NCBI GenBank assembly: GCA_963556195.1
Contig: OY744519.1
Span: 106,172,500-106,236,499 of the forward strand
Length of the DNA: 64,000 nucleotides
Source: Sepiola atlantica
Taxonomy: Eukaryota > Mollusca > Cephalopoda > Sepiida > Sepiolidae
Direction: 5' to 3'
This document shows, piece by piece, positions 23,031 to 33,670 of this stretch. Position 1 is the stretch's first letter; the number at the start of each line of letters is the position of its first letter. The position numbers and the translations under genes were made by a program. Under the pieces are notes generated by a model that was given only the letters and a program-made list of their open reading frames with translations, was not told the origin of the DNA and searched no databases.

Positions 23031-24749
23031 TGTTTGAGTCGGAAATTGATAGATGTGTATGTATGCAAAAAACAATTGAGATATTGAAATTGATAACATT
23101 AGCAATCACATTCAATTAAAGTTGATTTGTTGATCCATTTAAATTACTGGCCGTTCGCGCACCCATCTGACTAAAATCTATTAAACAGAGTTCGATCAAA
23201 CTGCAGCAAATTGAATTCAATCAATCAATGACGAAAACACGCACTTTAGAATTGTGTTGTTATTATTGTTGGAAAAGAGGAGTGATCAATAATTAACGTG
23301 TTTTTCCAATAAATTAATCAATTAGACAACTTTCTTGAGAAGGAATTGAGTAGTTCGATATTTACGTGTAAAAAACATATCATAGTGACGTCATTATTCC
23401 GTATTAGCTAAAGTACTCATCTGTGGTGGGTGAGTTCTATTTGCGTTCTATCCAGGAGGTTAGATACAAGGTAAGATGAGAATTTGAAAAATCAGCGCAC
23501 TAGTAGACATGCACTCTGGTCTAGAACAAAATGCCTTAGACGCTTAATCGGCCTTAGGCGATTTACACTAAACTAAACCATCTTAAAAAGAGAAGGTAAA
23601 GCCTGGAAGGGTGAACCATCCTAGGAATGAACAGAACCATACTTCAGCCAACAGCATCAAAGCAACAATCAGTCTGATTGTCGAGGACGCATCTTCCACT
23701 GGTATGAACAACGCCTACTCAAAGACAATTAAGTGATCAAAGTTTTAATATTTAAACAAACGTCTTCAATTTAGTTTGTTTATTTTGCCTTATCAAACTG
23801 TGTGAGTCAGATTTCTGTTAACGAAGTTCGTGTCTCAAGATTGTATGGTCTGCATGAAATTCTCTAGTCGAAACTATTCGTTAATCTGCAGGATTGCAGG
23901 TTTTTTACCCTCAACACCGAGAGGAGCAAAGCTCAACGGTTTAATACGAAGTCGGGGAAGGTTTTGCCCAAACATGCAAGAGAATGGGACAGAATCAACG
24001 TTGACATTTCACTTCTATTGATTGGCGATTCTGCGCTTAATGCGTCTTTGCTTTCCACACGCAGACGCAGAGACGACCTAAGTACGACGGATCCTGATGC
24101 CGATTCTGGATTCGCGCTGTTCGTCGGACTTCAACCCTAATAATGGTTTGAAAAAAACCTACACTCGTGGTTGTCATTACACGAAATCGAAGTTACAGAC
24201 GGTATAGCTCTGACAGTGACACGTTGCCACTTACGCTACCATGGTGAGTAAGGTTTAGACTTTAGGGAAAAACGCTGTATTAGCCAATACTGTGCGATTC
24301 TTCTCAGCTCAGTGATGGTCTACTATGTGTTTTAAGTAATGTTTATGTTGCTCTATGCGGCTTAGTGACACGTGCCTTTTTCGCAATATCTTAACTCTTC
24401 TACTTTCTATCAATTTTCTTATCGTTTTGATTTTGCTGAAAATGAGGCATCCTACCGGACACAAACAATTTCAGAGACTCCAACCGAGAGCTCTGTTTAG
24501 GATTCTCACCGTCCATTTAAGCGCAATAGTTTGGAGCTCTCTTGCAGTTGGTTAATCGGGTATATTCGCCAGGGAGTTTTTGAAATTTATTTTCATGAGC
24601 CTGGTTGTACGTATAATTACTGTAAGGGTCGAAATATGGCTAAGATTCCATACTTGTTTCATGTCGTACATAAAACCTTGGTATTTAGTTATCATCTCCA
24701 TCTCATTTCTGTTTAAGCCAGCATCGTTAGAGACACTCACTCCAAATAA
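23031..24749. other. No recognised gene
   Basis: GC content rises slightly at 23880-24270, but the frames there (for example 23830-24021, +) carry no motif I recognise. No tRNA-like B box was seen in the SINE-like texture near 23560-23720. Confidence 0.4.
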
Positions 24750-24874
24750 GCGATTCGTCAGTTTTCTGGTGTTAATTGGTGGAGTACAGCATCTAACGTT
24801 GTATCGTGGGCCATTCCTGGAGCGCTTTCTGTCTCAAAAATAAATAATAAATAAATAATAAATAAAAAGATTAA

Positions 24875-24948
<74 letters not shown>

Positions 24949-25120
24949 GTAAATTAATAGATATATAACTAATAATAAAACTATAAATACGGCTCTTAGT
25001 AATAATAAGACACAGCTTCCTGAAGACGGTCGCGAGACCGAAAGCGCTCGATGAATGGCCCACGATACAACGTCAGGTGCCATACTCTACCAATCAACAC
25101 CAGAAAACTGACGAATCGCT
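24750..25120. repeat. Inverted pair of pseudo-LTR-like units around (TA)n
   Basis: The left unit 24750-24836 and right unit 25033-25120 are inverted copies (GCGATTCGTCAGTTTTCTGG; GTTGTATCGTGGGCCATTC; GAGCGCTTTC). On the plus strand the right unit is preceded by CTGAAGA at 25020, a GGTC-GCGA-GACC hairpin and GAAAGCGCTC (25019-25049). This is hammerhead-like, since position 7 of the core tolerates any base, but an extra C separates the box from the stem. A (TA)n tract at 24875-24943 lies between the arms. The unit sits just upstream of a PLE C-terminal fragment. Confidence 0.85.
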
Positions 25121-25188
25121 CGCCGCGTCGAGAAATTAACAAGAAAGCTAGCGAAGAGAGAAAACTCCGTGGTCTTAAACGACGCGTG

Positions 25189-25191
<3 letters not shown>

Positions 25192-25260
<69 letters not shown>
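25192..25260. repeat. (TA)n microsatellite abutting PLE fragment
   Basis: Uninterrupted 69-base TA run. The base after it begins the GIY-YIG fragment. Confidence 0.97.
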
Positions 25261-25262
<2 letters not shown>

Positions 25263-25513
25263 CAACCACTCTATCCCGCCGCCTCACTATGCACCTCGCC
25301 AACACTAGTTCAATATACAAACACCTACAAACGCACAACTGTCCTACATCTGAGTTGAGACAGATCTTAGTAATGAACACAAAAATAATACATTCCGAAA
25401 CTAATTTTAAAAAATTAAAAATACTTGAAGCCGTATACATAAAAACACAGCAACCTACAATTAATAACATTTCATATGAGACAAGTAAAACTATTTTAAA
25501 ATGCTTAGCTTAG
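25261..25513 (+). pseudogene. Penelope-like element, GIY-YIG C-terminus fragment
   Basis: The frame reads TTTLSRRLTMHLANTSSIYK, then KIIHSETNFKKLKILEAVYI and PTINN before the stop at 25511-25513. A Thr-rich turn followed by LSRRL with the catalytic-type Arg, then the HL..TSSI..HL block and the conserved Glu (LKILEA), matches the second half of the GIY-YIG endonuclease of Penelope-like elements. The GIY and YIG strands, the RT and everything upstream are missing, replaced by a (TA)n tract. The intact frame suggests moderate age. Confidence 0.7.
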
Positions 25514-25832
25514 TTCAGTGACACCAACCGGTGTCGCTATATTCAATTTAAAAAATAGGGGCATCTTATTAAAATTACTTCTTGCCTATCTCTCCCATTT
25601 TCCTTCTTCATAATTATTAGACTAGACCAAATTAAATCAGTCACTATTTTAAATTAAAATTATAAAAAATAAGAAGAAGAATAAAAAATTAAATTAATAA
25701 ATAAATGAAGAACTGTTTCAATCGTCACATTTCAAATTGTAGACGTCCGTCTTGTACGTGAACGGTTTGCCGACGTATTTTTAAAGAAATTCCATTCTTT
25801 CACTCGCTTTTTATTCATGTTTGCCATTAAAG

Positions 25833-25990
25833 ACCTGAAGATGCTTCCGGAGAGAATCGAAAACGTTAGTCAAACACACGGATCCTACATTAATTCATTC
25901 CATTTCAACGTCAAAAAGATCATTCGACGAATGGAAAAAATAAAAAAAGGAATCACTAAACAGAAGAGTTCTGTCGTTTTCAACAACACA
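25833..25990 (+). pseudogene. Penelope-like element 5' region (pseudo-LTR and ORF start)
   Basis: CCTGAAGATGCTTCC at 25833 leads through an imperfect stem to TCGAAAACGTTAG, a hammerhead-like pattern. The open frame that runs through it continues with FHFNVKKIIRRMEKIKKG. The minus-strand locus 33250-33475 has the same design: CTGAAAA, stem, ACCGAAAG, then FHIETRILRRHLEKIKEK in frame. Two loci with the same unusual order support a shared PLE 5' end in which the ribozyme-like segment is followed by the ORF N-terminus. A (TA)n tract begins right after, at 25996. Confidence 0.55.
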
Positions 25991-25993
25991 TGC

Positions 25994-25995
<2 letters not shown>

Positions 25996-26066
<71 letters not shown>
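25996..26066. repeat. (TA)n microsatellite
   Basis: Uninterrupted TA run of about 70 bases, followed by a short GAGAGA stretch at about 26083-26096. Confidence 0.97.
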
Positions 26067-26070
<4 letters not shown>

Positions 26071-27510
26071 ACATAAATAGAAGAGAGAGAGAGAGAACTA
26101 AAAAAAAGCGGAAGTCGTATTTTTGTCATCAAAACTACCAAATAATTGTGTCGCCATTTTGAAGCCTCAGATATAAATAAAATGAATGTAAACCTAATGC
26201 TTTTGAGAATCGTATAAGTCGAACACATGTAATGCCACTGTATATATCATAAGATATCGTTCAAGACTCACTTCTGGACTCCAGCAGTTCCATATAAAAT
26301 GTGTGATATAATATTTACATTGTAATTGGGAAAAAGTATTTTTTATTGACAGAATAATTTCTTAAACACAGAACTTTGAATATAGAATATTCTCTATAAT
26401 TCGCAATCATGCCGATATAATCATCCTACATAATTGCTAGTGAAACACGTTTTAAATACCACATCATCTCACGATATTCTTTCTTTAATTTTCCAACAAC
26501 TCCAGAACTCTCCACTGCAACTATCGAGAGATAGAAGTTTTAATATAAAGATGCAACATACACTTTTAACCTCTTCTATTTTTATGCTCCCGGACTACGC
26601 CGGCTAGCCCTGCTTGTAAAAAAAATGAATAATAAGTCGGAAATGAATTTTAGTAAAGAAAACAAAGAAAATATTCGGTTTCTTCAAAATAAACGTTTGT
26701 TCGTGATTCTTATTCAGTGATCCGAATACATTTGCTATCATCTCTGTTCGCATCGTATTATCCGTTTCCTCTTCTCATTCGATTAACTGAACAGCAGAGG
26801 GCGCTTTAACGTGTTGACACATCCCATGATTCTAGGCAAGTTTTCACACCTCTCCCTACCCCTCCTCTTAGTTCTTCTTTATTCTTCCTCTTACTCATCC
26901 TTCATCTCTCCTGTTTACTCCTCTTCTTACTCATCCTCTTACTCCCCATCTCACAATTCATCTTCCTCCTTCACCTTATTGGGTAATCGTGCGTACGTCA
27001 CGATTTTATTGATGTATCGTTTCGTTTCGTCTTGACTGTTTGTTTGCTTTGTTTTATAATTCCTATTTGGCATGCTACTTTTGCGCGTAGCTGCATTCCC
27101 ATTTTTCATATTGACCTTTTATATCTTGCAGCTGTCTTTTGCCATCCGGAAAATTTTTTAGCAAGGAAAATATGTTATGTAATATATTTGTAAGATGAGA
27201 AGTTACTAGAATATTTGTCTCTCCTCAATACACGGACAGACACGAACATTAGTATTTTAATAGACTTTTGTGCCTGTATGTTTGTGAACGGAAAATAATT
27301 TAAAGTTACTATATTTATATACCGGTGTATTTAAATATAATGAATGGTGTTATATATATATATATATAAATGTCCCCTTTAAATAAAATTCGGAGTCTTG
27401 GTTTATAAACAAAACACTTAATAGCAAATATATCTGCTATAGTAAAACATAAACACCACCATATATATTTATATATGAATAGATGAAAGGATAAAATAAT
27501 CCGACGGTAT
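26067..27510. other. No recognised gene; CT-rich tract 26850-26975
   Basis: The 26850-26975 segment is built of TCTTACTCATCCTC-type pyrimidine units and gives a Ser-rich open frame (26811-27035) that I attribute to the repeat. A short (TA)n lies at 27350-27368. Nothing else recognised. Confidence 0.5.
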
Positions 27511-27685
27511 GAAATTAAAATGGAATAAGCGGAGACCTGAAAAGCTCAACGTTTCGCCCAAAGGGGCTTGGTCAAGAGGGAACGAAGACGTATTTTGTCA
27601 TTCTTTGCATTTTTTCGTTCGCTCTTGACAAAGCCCCTTTGGGCGAAACGTTGAGCTTTTTAGGTCTTCCGCTTATTCCATTTTA

Positions 27686-27690
<5 letters not shown>
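27511..27690. repeat. Close-spaced inverted pair with hammerhead-like hairpins
   Basis: Left arm 27511-27585 and right arm 27614-27690 are inverted copies of about 75 bp with four or five differences, separated by only about 28 bp. Each arm reads TTGACAAAG (left copy TTGACCAAG), then GCCCCTTTGGGC as a perfect 4-bp stem, then GAAACGTTGAGC. This is the same variant box plus stem plus GAAA pattern as 22326-22909, with a different stem sequence. (TA)n begins immediately at 27691. Confidence 0.9.
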
Positions 27691-27749
<59 letters not shown>

Positions 27750-27846
27750 CATATATATATATATGTCTCTCTCTATATATATATGTATATATGTCTATAT
27801 ATATACATATATATATATGTCTATATATATATATATATTTATATGA
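27691..27846. repeat. (TA)n-rich tract
   Basis: Pure TA to about 27744, then TA with TGTGC, TGTCTC and ACAT interruptions to about 27846. Confidence 0.93.
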
Positions 27847-27847
27847 T

Positions 27848-28435
27848 ATCACGATAAATATTATTAAATTCTTATCCATAGATCTGTGTGTTTCATCTTT
27901 TTACCAAGAATCGTCAGTGTGTAAGATTATTGCTCTGCCGATTACACGCTCCGAAAGCAAAGTGAACATTTTAACTTTTGTCAGAACATCTAGAATAATG
28001 CGGCCATCAAACCAACCCCTTTGAAGCGGAAGATTAAAAATTTGTTTATGTCGAAGTAAGGGGACACATAGAGAAGGCTGCCAGCAACAACGTTAAACGA
28101 CACGTTGGTCGGAACTTAGCATTCCGCATTTAAATTTGATCGCCCAATTGATAATTCTCTTAAAGCGCCCGCATTAGTAGAAAAGGGCCTAAACAATATT
28201 ACGATGAATATAATTAAATTATTATCCACAAAAACATGGGTTCATACTTTTTACCGGGAATCATTATTGTGCAGGATGATTGATCTGCCGGTAACATGAT
28301 TTGAAACCCTCAGACCCAAGCCAACATTTCAACTGTTATCTCAACGCCTAGAACAATGCGGCCACCAAACCAACCAACGTTGACGGAATAGATTTAAGAT
28401 TTATTTATGTCTAGTAAGGGGAGGCATATAGACAC
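27848..28435 (+). repeat. Diverged tandem duplication (~350-bp period)
   Basis: The unit at 27848-28072 recurs at 28201-28435. Shared blocks are ATTATTAAATTCTTATCCA, AATCGTCAGTGTG/AATCATTATTGTG, ATTGCTCTGCCG/ATTGATCTGCCG, AATGCGGCCA.CAAACCAACC and AAGGGGACACATAGA/AAGGGGAGGCATATAGA. The two units differ by many substitutions, so the duplication is old. No coding frame is conserved between them. Confidence 0.8.
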
Positions 28436-28664
28436 TTGCTCAAAAATGTGATGCAGTTAGTAGCTTGAGATAAAGAAATAGACATATTTGAGAAAAAGGA
28501 GTGTATCCACGAAATAGTGTTGCATTCTATTTTCTATACATACGAATCAAGTGATTTAATTATACAAAAATATCGCGTAGTTATTCAGTATTCAGTTAAC
28601 GTTCTTAGACCATCAGTATATTTCCGCATTGGTAATAGCCTACTATAACTTCACTCTCTTCTTT

Positions 28665-28668
<4 letters not shown>

Positions 28669-28749
<81 letters not shown>

Positions 28750-28890
28750 ACGTTTGCTAACACGAACGAGACCGGTCAAATCTCTCGTCTTTGTATTTCT
28801 TCTGCATTTCAACCTGTTTTCCATTTGTCATTTTTCACACATTTTATCTACCACAGCATTTCATTTTCATGATTTATCGTGTACCTTACC

Positions 28891-28927
<37 letters not shown>
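28669..28927. repeat. Two (TA)n microsatellites
   Basis: Pure TA runs at 28669-28747 and 28892-28927, separated by 144 bp of unique sequence. Confidence 0.95.
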
Positions 28928-28930
<3 letters not shown>

Positions 28931-29082
28931 AAGAGGGTAGTGCAGTATTAGTGCAGTTCCAACGAGAGAAAAGTATATATGTAAAGGAGTAAGGCTACCA
29001 ACATTTGTAGAATGTTTTTTTCAACATTTATTGATTATTTTGTTGTTTTTTTCAACATTTATTTATTATTTTACCATTTTAT

Positions 29083-29138
29083 GATTTTATATATAACGCG
29101 TTTCAAGCGGTGGCCCGCTTTCATCAGATATGAAAATC
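29083..29138 (-). ncRNA. Hammerhead ribozyme candidate (type I, PLE-like)
   Basis: On the minus strand: CTGATGA (29127-29121), a perfect 6-bp stem II AAGCGG/CCGCTT with loop GCCA (29120-29105), GAAA (29104-29101), then ACGCGT, a self-complementary hexamer that can serve as a very short stem III in a dimer, then T at 29095 as the cleavage-site nucleotide. Stem I forms between ATAT just after the predicted cut (29094-29091) and ATAT just before CTGATGA. After a small internal loop it continues as a 6-bp helix GATTTT/AAAATC (29138-29133 with 29088-29083). All core residues are present. Tiny stem III and type I topology are established traits of hammerheads in Penelope-like elements. It lies about 820 bp downstream of the PLE stop codon, on the same strand, so it could be in that element's 3' pseudo-LTR. 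Confidence 0.72.
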
Positions 29139-29454
29139 CATTTGAAGAAATGTCTTTCGATTCGAGCAAATGTTGTTTTATTTGTTTTTGCGCATGCGTG
29201 GGTTTGCGGGTGTGTGGGTATCTTTGATTTTTATTTTTATTTTTATTTGTCATTTTTCCTGTTTCTCTTGGTCAAGTGCGTGTTACTCATCCATGATCCA
29301 TCGGTCATCCTAGCCTTCTAGGGTGCGGGAGATTTTCTTTTGAAATTTGATACTTTTTATTGCTTTTTGTCTCCAAAAGTTGAAGTGGTGTCTGCGCGCG
29401 TGTGTGTCCGTATGTGTGGTCTGATCTTGAGTCTTGTGAATAGGTGGGCGATAC

Positions 29455-29572
29455 ATACACACACACACACACAAACACGCACACACACACCCATGCGCGC
29501 GCACCCACAGGCGTGTGGTTATAGTGACAGAGAGGGGGATAAAGGTTGAATTATATACACATACATACATAT

Positions 29573-29655
<83 letters not shown>

Positions 29656-29660
29656 TACAT
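29455..29660. repeat. (CA)n and (TA)n compound tracts
   Basis: CA units at about 29455-29490, ATAC/CA/TA units at 29555-29660 including a pure TA run at 29587-29625. Open frames here encode IYIY/HTHT runs and are not genes. Confidence 0.93.
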
Positions 29661-29960
29661 ATACACACATATTTGCAAAAGATAAATTAATGCAAACGGT
29701 CCAAATAGATTTGAACTTGGTTTGGCCGATTTCATAGTTCGGTATTTTATGTGCAAATTTAATGTCTATTGTAAATGATTCATTTAACACAAGTTGCTAT
29801 TTGACTCATAGCTGTGTAGAAGTGCGCAATAAGAAGTTATGTACTAATATTATCTTCCTTGAATAAGAATTTTCCAGTCTATAGATAACTATAAATAGTT
29901 ATTTATGTTTGTACTTAACTAGAGGTGGATAAAGTGTGATCAAAGTGTGTGTTGTTAGAG

Positions 29961-31474
29961 TTATGATCTGTTTAATGTTGGATTAAATTTAAGTATGAAG
30001 TTTTTTTCTTGTGTTAGTAAGTAAGTGTAGTCTTGGCTTTGGAAAATTGGCATTATTTTGAATTTTCCTCCGCTGCATGAGTGCACATGTTGGGAGACGA
30101 ATAATTTACGGTTTTCTTTGATTTTAATGTTGCTTTTATGTAAAGATACTCTATTATTAAATGTTTTCGTCGCACCTATATAAGCTTCATTACATGTTGT
30201 ACATTCTAGCACATAGACAACGTTCCTGGAGGTGCAGTTAAGGTCTTTTTTTATTGTGAATGTTTGTGTTGGGTTTTTAAATGTGTATGAGTTCCCCTCC
30301 ATTATTATGTCACAGACCCCACATCTTTCCTTGTTGCATTTTGTGACCCCTTGTATTGTGTGTTGGTTGAGTTTAGATGAGGTTAAAATTTGTTTGAGGT
30401 TTTTCGGTTGGCGTTTGCTTTTTATTATTTTTGTTGTTTTTAATATGTCGTTTAGTTTGTTGTTATGGTTGAGTAGGGTTAGGTTTCTTGTTATTTCTGT
30501 GAATAATTCTGGATTGTTTTTGTTGTGTGTAGAGATGTATGCTAATATTTGTTCTTTGTTTCGTTTTTTTGGGATTCGTAATTGTTCTAATGGAATGTTT
30601 TCTGCTAGTTCTATACCTTTATGTATTATTTGTAGCGGGTATCCTCTTCTTTTTAAAGTTTTCTAGTTCCTCCAGTCGGACAATCCGGAGGTCTTTGTCA
30701 CTGACTATAGTACAGATCCTGCGTGCTAGGGAGTAGGGTATAGATTTTAGGCAGCTTTTGGGGTGATGGCTTCTAAAATGGAGATATTGTTGGGTGTCTG
30801 TGGGTTTGTGGTAGATGTCTGTGATTATGTGAGTGTTTTTAATTTTAATCAATACATCTAAGAAGGGTAGTTCTGTTTGACTGTGTTCAATGGTGAATTT
30901 AATCTTGGGGTGTAGGTTCTGTAGTATGTTGTGTAATTTATTGATGTCCCCCCCATGTGGGTTCCCAGAGGATAAAACAATCATCCAGGTATCTTTTCCA
31001 AGATTTTATGAAGAGAGTTTGAATATTCTGTCCATATATGTCTTCTATCTTTTCATATAAGATCTTCTCTATGTAGGCTAGTGTTAGGGTGGCATATGTT
31101 GGTGCCATTTTGGTTCCCATTGCTGTACCTAGAATCTGGATGTAGTTTTTGTTATTAAACTCAAAGGAGTTGTTGTTGAGAATAATGTCTATGCTGTCGA
31201 GGATGAATTGTTTGGTGAATCTGTGGTGTAGTATTTGTGGGTGTTTGTCCATCCAGTGTGATATTGCGTGTTTACCTAAGTCATGGGGAATGTTGCTATA
31301 TAAGCTGCTGACGTCAAATGTAACTAATTTGGTCCCGGGATTTACTATTTGTGGTAAGGAGCCTAGGAAGTGTATGTCGTCTCTTCTGTAGCTTTTGACT
31401 TGATCGGTGAATGGTTGTAGTAATATGTCAATTAAGTTACTCAGTCTGCTTGTTGGGCATATATATATATACAT
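29961..31474 (-). pseudogene. Penelope-like element: RT plus GIY-YIG endonuclease, 5'-truncated
   Basis: On the minus strand the RT part begins after a (TA)n scrap with PTSRLSNLID. It has KLVTFDVSSLYSNIP (about 31350-31305) with the first palm Asp, a GTAMGTKMAPTYATL block (about 31130-31080), and RYLDDCFILW (about 30995-30966), the YxDD box. A frameshift at the 7-base G/C run near 30948-30954 passes into LHNILQNLHPKIKFTIEH and FLDVLIKIK. A second shift near 30645-30655 leads to CNKERCGVC (a Cys cluster), then NVVYVLECTTCNEAYIG (GIY-YIG) with NRVSLHKS after it, ending at the stop 29961-29963. This is the RT-linker-GIY-YIG order of Penelope-like elements. The N-terminal part is missing. Two shifts only, one in a homopolymer, imply a young copy or an assembly error. 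Confidence 0.88.
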
Positions 31475-31481
31475 ATATTCA

Positions 31482-31525
31482 TTATGATAATAGTGATCAT
31501 GATCATCATGATCATCATCATCTTG

Positions 31526-31601
<76 letters not shown>

Positions 31602-31623
31602 CCACCACCAATGCCGCCGCCAT

Positions 31624-31654
<31 letters not shown>

Positions 31655-31655
31655 A
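31482..31655. repeat. (ATC/CAT)n trinucleotide repeat
   Basis: ATC triplets run for about 170 bp with CACCACCA, GCCGCCGCC and CAGCAGCAG variants. The frames through it encode His, Met or Ile runs, including one of 157 codons (31411-31884), which I do not accept as a gene. Confidence 0.95.
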
Positions 31656-32317
31656 ATTCATTTTATTAACGTGTAAGTTAAGAGGTTTTATCCACATTAG
31701 TGAGCCCTCGTTCAAGATGCTGGCTGAATGCATGCCAGATCTACTTCATACCTTCAAGAAATTCTTGCATGAGAATCAACTGCAGAGAGCTTCCAAACTA
31801 TGCGATCTCTCTGCTGCAGTCCCCTCCATTCTAACAAAGATAAAATCCAGTTCTCTGTTTTATAACAAGATAGAATCCATCTAATCTCTCAGTGAAAACC
31901 TCACAAAGTCCATTGGCTGATGTAGTAAATAAATATTGTAGGCAATGAAACGATGAGTTTTAATATGGGTAGTAATATATTTTAAATAGTATAAGACAGC
32001 ATTACCTTTTTAGGCCAAGCAGGCTCTACAGGAAAGAGTAGAACTTGGCAATAAACAGATCATACTATGTGTTCCATACTACCCCAACCAGCTTTAAGTT
32101 TATGCTCTATAATGAGGGGCGATTTGAGTGGAAAATGTAAATGCCAAGTTATCAGGCGCAAGTCATGAAACCATGTGATTTATGGGGAGGTCTTTGTTCT
32201 TTCACTTAGCAAGTGAGATTTCAAGAATGAAAGACCTGTCTACCTGCTGTCTCCAAAATTGCGACAGCGATCGTAATGTGGCTGGGTGTAACGAGACGTA
32301 TGTAGCGGGACGTTTTT
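31656..32317. other. No recognised gene
   Basis: Plain sequence between two microsatellites. The open tail of the His-run frame (31660-31884) carries no motif I know. Confidence 0.4.
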
Positions 32318-32319
32318 CC

Positions 32320-32381
<62 letters not shown>
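32318..32381. repeat. (TC)n microsatellite
   Basis: Pure CT run after a short TTCTC lead-in. Confidence 0.96.
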
Positions 32382-32386
<5 letters not shown>

Positions 32387-32910
32387 GTATACGGAAATAG
32401 CCTGTCTCTGTGGCTGTACGTATCTTGTTAAATACTGACATAGGTGTCCGAGTAGTTTTGTGTTAACAGACTATTAGCAACCTGCGTTCACAACAACGAC
32501 CACGACTACACGGCTATATAAAAGAGTTATACACACTCAGTAAGTGTAAGTGCAACAATTAGAGATTATATTAATTAGGTAAAACATTGTTTGGTTAACC
32601 CACTTTTAATAAATAATTCCCTGAATTTATTGAATCCCATTGAGATATTTTTCAAGAAGCTTCTTACGGATAAGAAATAACTTACTTTTTCCTACTCTCT
32701 CATCTAGTTAAATAGAAGTAAATTTAGCAAAAAAGGCCAAGATAATTCTAGTGTCAGGAACAGATATACATTACAGGTTGTAAGCTTTCTTCTCTTTATT
32801 CTTCTGCTTTATAATTTTGTTTTAAATAAGGTTAATGTAACTTAATTTTACATAAATTCAAACATTACAAAACTAACGGAAATATAGGTCCAAGCGATAT
32901 ATATTATATG

Positions 32911-32913
<3 letters not shown>

Positions 32914-33008
<95 letters not shown>

Positions 33009-33190
33009 TATGCGAATATATTTAGATATAAATAATGAAGTATTTATTAGTAATATAATATATATTTATATATCGATATATTTATATGTATATATATATA
33101 TATAGGTATATATTTATATATATATATTACATATATATATAAATATATATTTGTATATATATGTATATATATATATGTATGTATACATAT
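32914..33190. repeat. (TA)n-(GA)n and TA-rich tract
   Basis: TA run 32914-32961, GA run 32962-33000, then ATAT-rich sequence with TTTATATAT interruptions to 33190. 32382-32913 holds nothing recognisable. Confidence 0.93.
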
Positions 33191-33249
33191 TTGTATATAA
33201 TTATACTTAGGCGGTATTATTTCGTGTAGGTAAATTTCGTTAAATATCA

Positions 33250-33475
33250 TAAATTACTTGTATCTGCATATTTTTCTTTGATCTTCTCCAGATGCCTTCT
33301 AAGTATTCGAGTCTCAATGTGGAACTGGGAAGTGAATTTGTCGTACTCATTGTATACCCTAGTACTTTCGGTCCCTTCCAAAGCCATTTTCAGTGGTGTA
33401 TATTGCATAAAGAACATGCATTTTTTATGTTCTATGATGATTTTCGCAGACACATAAGCTCCTTTTACAAGTTTA
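33250..33475 (-). pseudogene. Penelope-like element 5' region (pseudo-LTR and ORF start)
   Basis: Minus strand: CACTGAAAATGGC at about 33390, an imperfect stem, then GGACCGAAAGTAC (about 33375-33361). The open frame 33453-33247 continues through it to FHIETRILRRHLEKIKEK. It parallels 25833-25990 in both nucleotide order and the F-x-I/V...RR-x-EKIK peptide. The box has CTGAAAA in place of CTGANGA, so ribozyme activity is unlikely. It sits ~1.8 kb upstream of the PLE RT fragment on the same strand, but (TA), (TC) and (ATC) tracts lie between them, so I cannot say they were one insertion. Confidence 0.5.
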
Positions 33476-33605
33476 GTAGTGTCGTAAGTGATATCGCCAG
33501 CTACTATTAGCTGGTCGTATATTCCAACCCAGCTAAGGGCAGGTGCTAATCAAGCTGCACTTAAAGGCTCTGATACAGCGAAATAGTGTGTATGTCGATT
33601 ACTAA

Positions 33606-33621
33606 ACAAACACACACACAT

Positions 33622-33665
<44 letters not shown>
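33606..33665. repeat. (CA)n-(TA)n compound microsatellite
   Basis: ACACACACATACACACA passes into a pure TA run ending at 33665. Confidence 0.95.

Positions 33666-33670
<5 letters not shown>

Noticed and set aside
31411..31884. 157-codon frame with a long His run
   Set aside because: The run is the (ATC)n repeat; the opposite and shifted frames give Met and Ile runs of equal length, and the remaining part has no family motif.
32182..32441. Ser-Leu and Glu-Arg repeat frames
   Set aside because: Products of the (TC)n repeat.
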